A stretch of DNA of 16,818 bases, from contig CAMUAL010000033.1 of assembly GCA_947086925.1 (NCBI GenBank), positions 1 through 16,818 of the forward strand. Reading direction: 5' to 3'. The position numbers and the translations under genes are program-made. The DNA is from an uncultured Clostridia bacterium (GTDB lineage Bacteria > Bacillota > Clostridia > Christensenellales > Pumilibacteraceae). Positions 1 through 7,756 of this stretch are shown one piece after another (within the stretch, counting starts at the first letter, position 1; every line of letters starts with the position of its first letter). A model generated the notes under the pieces. It was not told the DNA's origin and made no database searches. It worked only from the letters and a program-made list of their open reading frames with translations.

Positions 1-1303
1 TGCGCAAAGTAAATTCCGTGCCGCCGAGCTTCCCTATGGCATTTGCTATATCGTCTTTGCAAATTGGTTTACGCTCGGCTTTAAACAGCGGTTGTTCACC
101 CAAAACCGATGCTTTAATGTTGTTGCACGTTGCCGTAATTGCCGGCGAACCGCCGTACAAGAATAGCACCGAAATATCGACAAAAAGCACGGGATTCAAT
201 TTGCTTATTTCGTTTTTGAGATTGACCGAGCTTGTAAGTCTTACTTCGTTGCCGATTTTTACGTTGCCCGCATATCTCGTAGGGTTGCCGTCAATCAGTC
301 CCCCGCCGACTTCGCAACCGTTATTCAGATATTTTACGCCGTCGCCGCAATTAAGCTTAACGCATGAATCTATTAAAGCTTTGCCGTTTTTAATCGATTT
401 GACCGTACCTGCAAAAATACCTATATTGTTCTGAACTTTTGGATATATCACGTTTTCGGTTGGATTAACAAAATACGCTTTGCAGTAATCTCCGCGATTG
501 AATCCGAGTTTCAGTTTTTCCATATCTTCGGACTCGAATTTGCCGTCGATTGCTTTTCGATAAACCGAAACGGTTTGAGCAACATATTCCGCAGAGCGCA
601 TACGCCCTTCTATTTTTAAGGAATCTACGCCGAGTTCTTTGAGCATATCTATTTTATCGGCAAGACAAATATCTTTTGCCGAAAGAAAATAGCCGCTTTT
701 GCCGTTACGCAAATATTTTTTACGGCATAGTTGCAGACAGCGACCGCGGTTGCCGCTACATCCGCTTACTATGCTACTGTAATAGCAGTTACCGGAAAAC
801 GCAACGCACAGCGCACCGTGACAGAAGGTTTCTATTTGCAGATTTGTTTTGCTTTTGATTTCGCGTATATCGTCGGCAAGCGTTTCACGCGCCAAAACCA
901 CTCTCGAAAAACCGAGCTTTTCCGCTTGCTTTGCGCCGTATAAGTTGCATATTCCCATTTGCGTGCTTGCGTGCAAATTTAAATTCGGCATGCGCTTGCG
1001 TAACTCGTAAATCAATCCCGCATCCTGTACGATAAATGCGTCTACACCCGAGTTTGTTGCAAATTCCACCGTGTCGAGAGCATCGGACATTTCGCTGTCT
1101 TTAATCAACGTATTAACAGTAAGATGAATTTTTACGTTATGCAAATGAGCAAATTCGACGGCATCGCGAAGATTTTCGCGCGAAAAATTGTCCGCCGCTG
1201 CGCGTGCGCCGTATTTTTGCATACCCAAATAAACGGCGTCGGCTCCGCAAGCTACGGCAACTTTTAAACATTCGAAATTTCCGGCGGGTGCAAGTAATTC
1301 CAT
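1..1303 (-). CDS. U32-family (peptidase U32 / RlhA-TrhP-like) protein, 3' end outside window
   Basis: The frame is open from an ATG at 1303 to the window edge (about 434 codons), so the C-terminus is missing. The N-terminus begins MELLAPAGNF, followed by a GADAVYLG segment, typical of U32 proteins. A cysteine-rich core at residues 158-193 (ETFCHGALC, then C173, C182, C189, C193) matches the family signature region. In characterised relatives (RlhA, TrhP, UbiU/UbiV) cysteines of this kind hold an iron-sulfur cluster and the proteins support RNA hydroxylation or ubiquinone hydroxylation. SLKIEGR (228-234) and FNRG (268-271) are also family hallmarks. Despite the name, protease activity is doubtful for most members. 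Which branch this one belongs to cannot be settled here, although an RNA-modifying role is a fair inference. It starts 9 bases after the pheT stop, in the same frame, with no Shine-Dalgarno sequence, so translation is probably coupled to pheT. Confidence 0.9.
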   Translation of the reverse strand, partial: MELLAPAGNFECLKVAVACGADAVYLGMQKYGARAAADNFSRENLRDAVEFAHLHNVKIHLTVNTLIKDSEMSDALDTVEFATNSGVDAFIVQDAGLIYELRKRMPNLNLHASTQMGICNLYGAKQAEKLGFSRVVLARETLADDIREIKSKTNLQIETFCHGALCVAFSGNCYYSSIVSGCSGNRGRCLQLCRKKYLRNGKSGYFLSAKDICLADKIDMLKELGVDSLKIEGRMRSAEYVAQTVSVYRKAIDGKFESEDMEKLKLGFNRGDYCKAYFVNPTENVIYPKVQNNIGIFAGTVKSIKNGKALIDSCVKLNCGDGVKYLNNGCEVGGGLIDGNPTRYAGNVKIGNEVRLTSSVNLKNEISKLNPVLFVDISVLFLYGGSPAITATCNNIKASVLGEQPLFKAERKPICKDDIANAIGKLGGTEFTLR

Positions 1304-1312
1304 AATTTTCGA

Positions 1313-3697
1313 TTAACGCAATTTTGCTCCGAACTTTATTTCCAAAGCCGATAAAATGTTTTTAACGGCGGCATTTATGCTTTCTTCGTTCAAAGTTCTG
1401 TCGGGAGCAGAAAGTCTGAACGATAACGCTACGCTTTTATACCCGTCTTCTATTTGCTCGCCGCGATAAATATCAAACAATTCGCAATCCGAAACAAGCG
1501 GTTCAACCGCTTTAATCGCGTTTATAAGATTTCCTACCGGAACTTCCTCTTTAACCGTAACGGCCAAATCGCGCTCTACCGCTTGATATTTGGGCAACGG
1601 CGTAAATTCGATTTTCGGCATGGGTTTGCATATAAAATCGCCGAGTTCCATTTCACACATAAATACATTTTCTTCCGCAATATCGTAATTTTTGGCAACG
1701 AGCGGGTGTATTTTTCCGAACGAGCATATTTTGTTTTCGCCGCAGTAGCAGTCGCAACTTATACCGGGATGGTAGTATTCCGCAAAGCTGTATTCGGCAC
1801 GGGAAATCGCAATGCCGAATTTACGGAACAGCTCGGTTACAGCCGCCTTAACAGTGTAAAAGCTTTCGTTTTTACCTACGAAAGCAAAACAAAGAACATC
1901 GCGTTCGTTCGGTAATTCGGTTAAAGGATAGCTTTCTGGAATATAAGTTTTACTCACTTCGAACAGACGAAAATCTTTGTTTTTACGACTGAGATTGCGG
2001 GCTACCACGCTTAACATATTTGTTGCAAGTTGTGTGCGCATTACCGAATATTCTTCGCTTAAAGGATTGAGTATTTCGATTTGGCGGCGTAAATTGCTGT
2101 TTTGCGGCACGTAAATCTTATCCAAAGCCTTTTTACTTATAAAAGAATATGTTAAAATCTCATAGGCACCGAAGCCGCATAAAAGCGATTTTATTGCGTT
2201 TATATTGTGCTCGCGCGTATCCGTTCCGCCAGCAGTGCATTTTGCCGTGGGCATAAAAGCGGACTTTATATTGTCGTAACCGTAATAGCGGATAACTTCT
2301 TCGGCTAAGTCGGTGTAATTTTCAACGTCTTCGCGGAACAGAGGAACTTTTACCGTCAGTTTGTTTCCTTCCGTCTGAACGTCGAACATAAGAGATTTGA
2401 GTATTTTTACAATTACCGTTTGTTTGATTTCTATGCCGAGAAGCTCGGAAATCTGCTTTGATGTTGTTGTGATTGTTTTTGTTTTTACGTCGGTTGCGGA
2501 ATCCTCTGCCGCCGCATCGGTTATTCTTCCCGCTTTAAGCAAATAAAACAGTGCCAAAGCGCGTTCTCTGCCCACGTCTACGCCGAATAAGTCCACACCC
2601 TTTTCATAACGTGCCGACGAATCGGAGCGCAATCCCAAAGCGCGTGAAGTGGAACGTATGTTTCCTTTTGCAAATCGTGCCGATTCCAAAAGCACCGACG
2701 AAGTATTTTCGTTGATGCCGCTGTACTCGCCGCCCATTACCCCCGCTATGGCAAGAGATTTTTCGCTGTCGGCTATAACAGTCATTTTGTCGGTAAGCGA
2801 ATACTCTTTGCCGTCAAGCGCGGTAATGACTTCGCCGTTTTCCGCTCGGCGCACTATTATGCCCAAGTTCGAAACAAACCGAGTATCGAAAGCATGCAAA
2901 GGCTGTCCCACTTCGAACAGAACGTAGTTTGTAATGTCGACTACGTTGTTTATAGGGCGAACGCCTACACTGCGCAGTCTGTCGCGCATCCACTCGGGCG
3001 ATTGCTGTATTTTAACTTTGTCTATTACTCTGCACGTGTATTTACTGCAAACATCGTCTTTTATTTGTACGGTCGGCGAAAAGTCCGCGTGTACGGTTTT
3101 GTATTTTAAATCGAGCGGCTTTAATTTTCTTCCGAGTACCGCGGCTACTTCACGCGCCATTCCGTAAACCGACTGACAGTCGGGGCGGTTGGCTGTAACC
3201 GAAATATCGAGTATGGTGTCGTTAAGACGCAATACTTCTTTAATATCGGTGCCTGCGGCTATTTCGGGCAGAATAAGTATTCCGTGAATTTCCGCACCCT
3301 CTATTACCGAATCGTCAATCCCGAGCTCACTGCCAGAGCACATCATACCGTAGCTCATAACGCCGCGCAGAGGCGCCGAATTTATGGTTTTTCCTCCGGG
3401 GAGAGTTGCACCGTCGAGTGCGACAGGAACGGTATCGCCCTGCTTTATGTTGTCCGCACCCGTAACTATTGTTGTTATTTCGCTTCCGATGTCTACGATG
3501 CAGACACGCAATTTATCGGCATCCATATGCTTTTTAATGTCGAGTATTTTGCCCGTAACCACTTTGTTTATTTCGGCACCCGTGTATATGATTTCTTCCA
3601 CTTCGAAACCTATGTTTAAAAGCTTGTCCGCAAGTTCCTCGGCGGATATTCCTTCGGTACTTACATATTCGTTAAGCCATTTTAAAGATAATTTCAT
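1313..3697 (-). CDS. pheT: Phenylalanine--tRNA ligase beta subunit
   Basis: The 794-residue product has the usual length for bacterial PheT. It forms an alpha2-beta2 enzyme with PheS that charges tRNA-Phe in the cytoplasm. Domains by inspection are: an N-terminal EMAP-II-like tRNA-binding domain at about residues 39-148 (VVTGKIL, then MMCSGSELG); the B3/B4 editing region at about 205-375; the B5 region at about 400-470; a catalytic-like core; and a C-terminal ferredoxin-fold anticodon-binding domain from about 692 (PKYQAVERDLAVTV). The N-terminus MKLSLKWLNEYV is the standard one. The ATG at 3697 follows a GAGGAGA ribosome binding site (3707-3713) that overlaps the pheS stop codon, so the two subunits are translationally coupled. 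Expression should follow the T-box upstream of pheS. Confidence 0.98.
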   Translation of the reverse strand: MKLSLKWLNEYVSTEGISAEELADKLLNIGFEVEEIIYTGAEINKVVTGKILDIKKHMDADKLRVCIVDIGSEITTIVTGADNIKQGDTVPVALDGATLPGGKTINSAPLRGVMSYGMMCSGSELGIDDSVIEGAEIHGILILPEIAAGTDIKEVLRLNDTILDISVTANRPDCQSVYGMAREVAAVLGRKLKPLDLKYKTVHADFSPTVQIKDDVCSKYTCRVIDKVKIQQSPEWMRDRLRSVGVRPINNVVDITNYVLFEVGQPLHAFDTRFVSNLGIIVRRAENGEVITALDGKEYSLTDKMTVIADSEKSLAIAGVMGGEYSGINENTSSVLLESARFAKGNIRSTSRALGLRSDSSARYEKGVDLFGVDVGRERALALFYLLKAGRITDAAAEDSATDVKTKTITTTSKQISELLGIEIKQTVIVKILKSLMFDVQTEGNKLTVKVPLFREDVENYTDLAEEVIRYYGYDNIKSAFMPTAKCTAGGTDTREHNINAIKSLLCGFGAYEILTYSFISKKALDKIYVPQNSNLRRQIEILNPLSEEYSVMRTQLATNMLSVVARNLSRKNKDFRLFEVSKTYIPESYPLTELPNERDVLCFAFVGKNESFYTVKAAVTELFRKFGIAISRAEYSFAEYYHPGISCDCYCGENKICSFGKIHPLVAKNYDIAEENVFMCEMELGDFICKPMPKIEFTPLPKYQAVERDLAVTVKEEVPVGNLINAIKAVEPLVSDCELFDIYRGEQIEDGYKSVALSFRLSAPDRTLNEESINAAVKNILSALEIKFGAKLR

Positions 3698-3711
3698 GAT
3701 TTCCGTTCTCC

Positions 3712-4734
3712 TCAGTTAAATTGCTTTAAAAAGCGAACGTCGTTTTCGAATACGGCACGCAAATCGTTTATGCCGTAAATGATATTTGTTATACGGTCGA
3801 GTCCTACTCCGAATGCGTACCCCGTGTATTCGTCGGGATTGATTCCGCAGTTAATAAGCACGTTGCGATTAACCATTCCCGCACCGAGTATTTCTATCCA
3901 ACCCGTTCCCTTGCACACCCTGCAACCTTTTCCGCCGCACTGACTGCATGTGGCGTCTACTTCTACGCTCGGCTCGGTGAACGGAAAGTACGACGGACGG
4001 AAACGTGTTTTCGTGTGTTCGCCGAAGAACTTGCTTGCGAACAAATCCAAAATACCTTTTAAGTCGCACATGTTAATGCCCTTGTCTACCACAAGCCCTT
4101 CCACTTGATGAAACATAGGCGAATGAGTTGCATCTATTTCGTCGGCGCGGAAAACCCTCCCCGGCGATAACATTTTAATGGGCGGTTTTACTTTTTCCAT
4201 CATGCGTATTTGCCCCGCCGAAGTTTGCGAACGCAACAAGATACTATCGGTAATAAAGAACGTATCTTGCATTTCACGTGCGGGATGGTCGGCGGGAATA
4301 TTGAGAGCTTCGAAATTATAGTAATCCGTTTCGATTTCGGGGCTTTCGACAACGACGAATCCGAGCGATGAAAAGAACTCGGTAATACGACTTCTCACTA
4401 TGGTCAAAGGGTGCAATCCACCCGGTTTATGTGTGCGCTCGTCAATCGTAATATCTATTTTTTCCGACTCTAATTTGCGGTTAAGCTCGATATTTTCCAA
4501 AACCGTCTGACGTTCGGCTAATGCACTCTCTAATTTTTCGCGTGCTACGTTTACTATTTTGCCTGCCTCGGGTCTTTTTTCGGGCGGTAAATCTTTCATA
4601 CCTTTAAGCAGAGCGGTAAGCTCTCCGCTTTTGCCCAAAATACGAACGCGTATATCATTGAGTTCGACAACCGATTGAGTAGCTTGTATTGCGCTCAGCG
4701 TATCATCGGTAAGTTTTTTAACGCTTTCTTCCAT
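3712..4734 (-). CDS. pheS: Phenylalanine--tRNA ligase alpha subunit
   Basis: The 340-residue product is full length for PheS, the class II catalytic subunit that activates phenylalanine with ATP and transfers it to tRNA-Phe. It has an N-terminal coiled-coil arm at about residues 1-90 (including RILGKSGELT), then the catalytic core with GLHPL (106-110), the motif 2 region RSQTSAGQIR to FHQVEG (about 168-213) and motif 3 GVGLDRI (309-315). A four-cysteine knuckle, C263-x2-C266 and C271-x2-C274, lies before GTGWIEILG and may bind zinc. The ATG at 4734 has a GGAGGA ribosome binding site (minus strand of 4735-4742). It is the first gene behind the T-box leader and promoter at 4743-5015. Confidence 0.98.
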   Translation of the reverse strand: MEESVKKLTDDTLSAIQATQSVVELNDIRVRILGKSGELTALLKGMKDLPPEKRPEAGKIVNVAREKLESALAERQTVLENIELNRKLESEKIDITIDERTHKPGGLHPLTIVRSRITEFFSSLGFVVVESPEIETDYYNFEALNIPADHPAREMQDTFFITDSILLRSQTSAGQIRMMEKVKPPIKMLSPGRVFRADEIDATHSPMFHQVEGLVVDKGINMCDLKGILDLFASKFFGEHTKTRFRPSYFPFTEPSVEVDATCSQCGGKGCRVCKGTGWIEILGAGMVNRNVLINCGINPDEYTGYAFGVGLDRITNIIYGINDLRAVFENDVRFLKQFN

Positions 4735-4742
4735 AATTCCTC

Positions 4743-4981
4743 CAAAAAAATAAACCCTCGGAAAAATTCCGAGGGCGTAATTTTACGCGGTACCACCTCA
4801 GTTCACCGAATTAAATTCGGCCTTTGGGGCTGTAACGTAAGCCGACGCGTTTGCTTAACGCCTCAACGGTTTAGGCAAACGTACTCATGCGGGGAAAATT
4901 CTGGGCGCATTGCGTTCTTTCAGCCGCGGAACGCTCTCTGTCGAATTTTGCGCTTATCTTGAACCGCAATCACAGTATCTG
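4743..4981 (-). promoter_or_regulatory. T-box riboswitch leader of pheST
   Basis: The leader of about 240 bases carries the T-box sequence AGGTGGTACCGCG (minus strand of 4786-4798), which pairs with the CCA end of uncharged tRNA. Upstream is a Stem I with a closing helix (TGCGG paired with CCGCA) and AGAGAGC in the AG-bulge region. A small hairpin (CCGAAT/ATTCGG, 4806-4820), probably Stem III, sits just before the T-box. The antiterminator pairs GAGG and GCGTAA with TTACGC and CCTC (4771-4799). It shares bases 4771-4775 with the terminator stem, so the two folds exclude each other. A UUC (Phe) specifier is possible at 4894-4896 on the 3' side of the Stem I internal loop, but its register is uncertain. 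The gene context makes tRNA-Phe the ligand. Low tRNA charging should permit read-through into pheST. Confidence 0.95.
4744..4775 (-). terminator. Intrinsic terminator of the T-box leader
   Basis: On the minus strand CCCTCGGAA pairs perfectly with TTCCGAGGG (9 bp, 3-base loop, 4755-4775) and is followed by TTTATTTTTTT (4744-4754). The 5' arm overlaps the antiterminator arm, as expected for a transcription-terminating T-box. It ends 10 bases upstream of the pheS ATG. Confidence 0.95.
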
Positions 4982-4986
4982 ATGTA

Positions 4987-5015
4987 ATAATAGCATATAT
5001 TCGAAAAAATGTCAA
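4987..5015 (-). promoter_or_regulatory. Sigma-A-type promoter of the pheST leader
   Basis: The minus strand shows TTGACA (5010-5015), a 17-base spacer and TATTAT (4987-4992), close to the consensus vegetative promoter. The predicted start at about 4979-4981 places the T-box Stem I at the very 5' end of the RNA. The -35 box begins only 12 bases after the yunB stop codon. Confidence 0.88.
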
Positions 5016-5027
5016 TCTTTTATCGGT

Positions 5028-5693
5028 CTAAGGTATAAGATTATAAGACAAGTCAACCGAATGCGTACCCAAATAAACGTCCGGAATTTTACCGATTATT
5101 ATTTCTTCGCCTATCATAACATCGGTAGTTGTGACGATATTGTTTTTAACGCCGGGAATTACTATGTTTACCGATGCCGTAACGTGCAAAAACAGCTTAT
5201 GCAGAGTTTGGTTTATTCCCGCCGATGTAAATTCGGACGAAAACGCCGTTTCAAGATTTCCTATCGGCATTGCTTTTATGTTTATGTTCGGTCCGCGTCC
5301 GGCGAGAAACGAAATGCCGCATAGCGACCCTATCGGTATTTTTACACCCGTTTCGGTAAGCTCCGAAAGATACTGTAAAGCACACTCCGTAACTTCTCTT
5401 GTCAGAGAGTTTACGGAAGCCGCATTTGCCGTAACGAGCAGAATGTTTCCGTCCGAATCTTTTTCGATTTCGGTCAGATGAGCGTACATGGGATTTTCGG
5501 ACATTACTTTGTTTATAGACTTGTTTACCGAATCGACTGTAAGAGTGCGTATGTACTCGCTCGAATATGTATTTATGACGGGCCGGACAACATAGATAAA
5601 AAACAGACAAATTCCAATCGCAATTAAAAGAAGAACCGATAAAATTATCGGTTTTCTCCTTCGTTTATTGACGCAATATCGGCATTTTATCAT
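5028..5693 (-). CDS. yunB: Sporulation protein YunB
   Basis: The 221-residue product has a basic N-terminus (NKRRRK) and one membrane segment at about residues 14-36. An extracytoplasmic domain follows, with the family landmarks KIPIGSL, a GRGPNI segment and SEFTSAGINQT. In Bacillus subtilis YunB is made under the mother-cell factor sigma-E and is needed for normal spore formation, but its molecular job is unclear. This protein is somewhat shorter than the B. subtilis one. It lies 41 bases downstream of spoVAE, an association that supports a sporulation role. The start is not firm: the only nearby Shine-Dalgarno (GGAGA, 5714-5718) is 20 bases upstream of the ATG. No terminator is visible after its stop. 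Confidence 0.9.
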   Translation of the reverse strand: MIKCRYCVNKRRRKPIILSVLLLIAIGICLFFIYVVRPVINTYSSEYIRTLTVDSVNKSINKVMSENPMYAHLTEIEKDSDGNILLVTANAASVNSLTREVTECALQYLSELTETGVKIPIGSLCGISFLAGRGPNINIKAMPIGNLETAFSSEFTSAGINQTLHKLFLHVTASVNIVIPGVKNNIVTTTDVMIGEEIIIGKIPDVYLGTHSVDLSYNLIP

Positions 5694-5734
5694 AACAATA
5701 TATATGCCGTTGTTCTCCGAAAGTTACGTAAAAT

Positions 5735-6109
5735 TTATTTGGACTTCGGCGAAAATATTAAGCTGACCGCATAGCTTGCGACAACCGCAACGCCTACGCC
5801 GAATGCCGTGCGCACGAGACCGCCGGCAAATGCGCCTATAAATCCTATTTGCCGCGCCATTTCGATAGAACCGCGTGCAAGAGACGCGCCGAATCCTATT
5901 ATGGGAACGCTGATTCCCGCCTGAGCGAAGTCGTTAATCGGCTTATAAATTCCGAAAGCTTCGAGCACCACGCCTAAAAGCAAAAATATTACGAGAATTC
6001 TTGCGGGTGTAAGTTTGGTTTTTATTATAAGCAACTGAGCGACGGCACACATAAGTCCGCCCACACCGAACACTATTAGATAAGTCAAAATCATATTCCA
6101 AACCGTCAT
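5735..6109 (-). CDS. spoVAE: Stage V sporulation protein AE (SpoVAEb type)
   Basis: The 124-residue hydrophobic protein has about four membrane segments and starts MTVWNMILTY. It belongs to the SpoVAC/SpoVAEb membrane family. With SpoVAC and SpoVAD it takes up dipicolinic acid into the developing spore and releases it at germination. Family features visible are LTPARILV and GFGASLARG. The ATG at 6109 is chosen over longer in-frame starts because it has a strong GAGGGGG ribosome binding site and overlaps the spoVAD stop in an ATGA arrangement (6106-6109). A reading that begins at 6172 would only extend into spoVAD. Confidence 0.93.
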   Translation of the reverse strand: MTVWNMILTYLIVFGVGGLMCAVAQLLIIKTKLTPARILVIFLLLGVVLEAFGIYKPINDFAQAGISVPIIGFGASLARGSIEMARQIGFIGAFAGGLVRTAFGVGVAVVASYAVSLIFSPKSK

Positions 6110-7185
6110 AATTGTTCCCCCTCTATAACTATTCCGTGGCTTATACAAGGTATTGTTTCGCCCTGATAGCAACTTTGCGTGCTCATAAGCGCGCCCGTTG
6201 CGAAGTACGCCGCTTTTTTATATTTGCCCGACTTCATTTGCGGCAAAACAAATTCGTTTATAACCGACGCACTGCAACCCGCTCCGCTACCGCCCTGATA
6301 GCAGTTTTGGTCTACGCTGTAAATAAGGCTTCCGCAGTCGATATATTGCTGTCCCAAGTTGTATCCTTGTTCGCGCATTAAGTCGCGCAATATATCCGAG
6401 CCGAGTTTGCCCAAGTCGCCCGTAAGTATAATATCGTAGTCTTCCGGTTTTGTATTCGTTTCGCGGAACATTGCGCACATGCTCGAAACCGCCGCGGGCG
6501 CCATAGCCGCGCCCATGTTGGATAAATCGTTTTGCCCGAAATCGGTGACTTTTCCGAGCGTTGCCGAACGTATAACGGGTCCGGTTCCCTTTGAAGAAAT
6601 CACGCACGCACCCGCGGCGGTAACCGTCCACTGAGCGTACGGCGGACGCTGACAGCCGTATTCGAGCGGATAGCGGAACTGACGTTCCGCAGTGGCGAAA
6701 TGACTTGCTGTTGCGCACGCTATCGAATCGAAATAACCTGCGTTAATCATCATTGCCGCAAGAGAAATGGCTTCGCTGTATGTGGAGCACGCACTGTATA
6801 CGCCTATGTGCGGCATATCGAGGTTGCGAGCCGTGTAACTCGATGTAGTCATCTGATTTAACAGGTCGCCCGATATAAGAAGCTCTACATTGCCGGCAAT
6901 GGGTTTAGCACTTCCTATCGCCATTCTTACGGCTTCGTCGAACATGATTATTTCGGCACGTTCGAAGTTCTTTTCTCCTAACTTGATGTCTTCTTTTACG
7001 TTACGGAAAAATCTTTTGAGCGGACCTTGCGCTTCCTTGTTGCCCACAACCGCTCCCGTGGAAATAATGTGCACGGGATTATTGAAAAACAGCGTTTGTT
7101 TCGAGGAATCGATAACGGGTTTTCTTGCCTTTTTTACGGTGCGAACAAAGTTGCAGTTTTTACCTTTGTGTATGGTTAATTGCAT
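6106..7185 (-). CDS. spoVAD: Stage V sporulation protein AD, dipicolinate-binding
   Basis: The 359-residue protein has a thiolase-like fold. Characterised SpoVAD binds dipicolinic acid on the inner spore membrane together with the SpoVA membrane proteins. Landmarks are IISTGAVVGNKEAQGPL (about residues 40-56), a GVYSACSTYSEA segment with C133, SHFATAERQFR and PLEYGCQRPPYAQWTVT. It has roughly 20 more N-terminal residues than common homologues. The start is nevertheless supported by GGGAGAA (7192-7198) 6 bases upstream of the ATG. The spoVAC stop lies one base before the ATG and the gene overlaps spoVAE by 4 bases, so all three are translated as a coupled unit. Confidence 0.97.
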   Translation of the reverse strand: MQLTIHKGKNCNFVRTVKKARKPVIDSSKQTLFFNNPVHIISTGAVVGNKEAQGPLKRFFRNVKEDIKLGEKNFERAEIIMFDEAVRMAIGSAKPIAGNVELLISGDLLNQMTTSSYTARNLDMPHIGVYSACSTYSEAISLAAMMINAGYFDSIACATASHFATAERQFRYPLEYGCQRPPYAQWTVTAAGACVISSKGTGPVIRSATLGKVTDFGQNDLSNMGAAMAPAAVSSMCAMFRETNTKPEDYDIILTGDLGKLGSDILRDLMREQGYNLGQQYIDCGSLIYSVDQNCYQGGSGAGCSASVINEFVLPQMKSGKYKKAAYFATGALMSTQSCYQGETIPCISHGIVIEGEQL

Positions 7186-7186
7186 A

Positions 7187-7660
7187 TTATATTCTCCCTA
7201 AAATAAGCAGATTCAGAATACCCGCCACGGTTGACCAAACTACGCCGTTTACCACAACGGGACCTACAACCGTAAACATCTTGACGCTTGTGCCGAGTAT
7301 CAAGCCCTCCGAGCGGAACTCCATAGCCGCACTTGAAATTGCGTTTGCAAAGCCCGTTATCGGCAAAAAGCAACCTGCGCCGCCTTTTCGCGCAATGACG
7401 TCGTAAAATCCGATTCCCGTAAACAAAATTGCTATGGTAATAATCGTCATCGAGGTTATGTTTATAATCAAATCCTCCGAAAAATTCGGAAAGATTATCG
7501 CATATAGGTCGCCTATGCCTTGTGCTATGCAACATGTTAAACCTCCTACCCAAAACGAGTTGAACAGAGATTTCAGCGTACCCGACTTAGGCGTTACGGA
7601 ATCAACGTACTTTCCGTAGCGTTCGTTGCGTTTTTCAATGGGACTTACTGCCGTGTTCAT
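7187..7660 (-). CDS. spoVAC: Stage V sporulation protein AC
   Basis: The 157-residue integral membrane protein has a polar N-terminus (about 25 residues) and about four hydrophobic segments. The segments SLFNSFWVGGLTC, GFYDVIARKGGAG and PITGFANAISSAAMEF are characteristic of SpoVAC, the mechanosensitive-channel-like component of the dipicolinate transport machinery. The ATG at 7660 has a near-perfect AGGAGG site 6 bases upstream. The site lies inside the preceding small ORF, which overlaps the first nine codons of spoVAC. Confidence 0.97.
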   Translation of the reverse strand: MNTAVSPIEKRNERYGKYVDSVTPKSGTLKSLFNSFWVGGLTCCIAQGIGDLYAIIFPNFSEDLIINITSMTIITIAILFTGIGFYDVIARKGGAGCFLPITGFANAISSAAMEFRSEGLILGTSVKMFTVVGPVVVNGVVWSTVAGILNLLILGRI

Positions 7661-7742
7661 TCTTTGCCTCCTTATTGCAAATTACCGATTCTTTTTCGTC
7701 GGGATTTCGCATATCGCAAAATTCGGTTATGCCGTGTTTCAT
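7635..7742 (-). CDS. Hypothetical 35-residue protein overlapping the spoVAC start
   Basis: This is a short open frame from ATG 7742 to TGA 7635, starting MKHGITEFCDMRNPDEK. It is hydrophilic, with two cysteines and three histidines and no membrane segment or signal peptide. Support is contextual: AAGGAG (7749-7754) lies 6 bases before the ATG, the start is 14 bases after the upstream stop, and the frame fills the otherwise gene-free gap before spoVAC. The end overlaps spoVAC by 26 bases. I recognise no family. It may be a genuine small spore protein, or a translated leader that couples ribosomes into spoVAC. Confidence 0.45.
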   Translation of the reverse strand: MKHGITEFCDMRNPDEKESVICNKEAKNEHGSKSH

Positions 7743-7756
7743 TATTAACTCCTTTT

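Noticed and set aside
18..434. Plus-strand open frame of 138 codons
   Set aside because: It lies antisense to the clear U32 gene, has no ribosome binding site and matches no recognisable family. It is a shadow of the coding frame.
1890..1905. LexA-like GAAC/GTTC inverted repeat
   Set aside because: The spacer is 5 bases where the Firmicute SOS box has 4, and it lies inside the pheT coding sequence. No convincing SOS box was seen near recA.
6110..6172. Longer spoVAE start at 6172
   Set aside because: It would add 21 non-conserved residues inside spoVAD. The start at 6109 has a strong ribosome binding site and the usual ATGA overlap.
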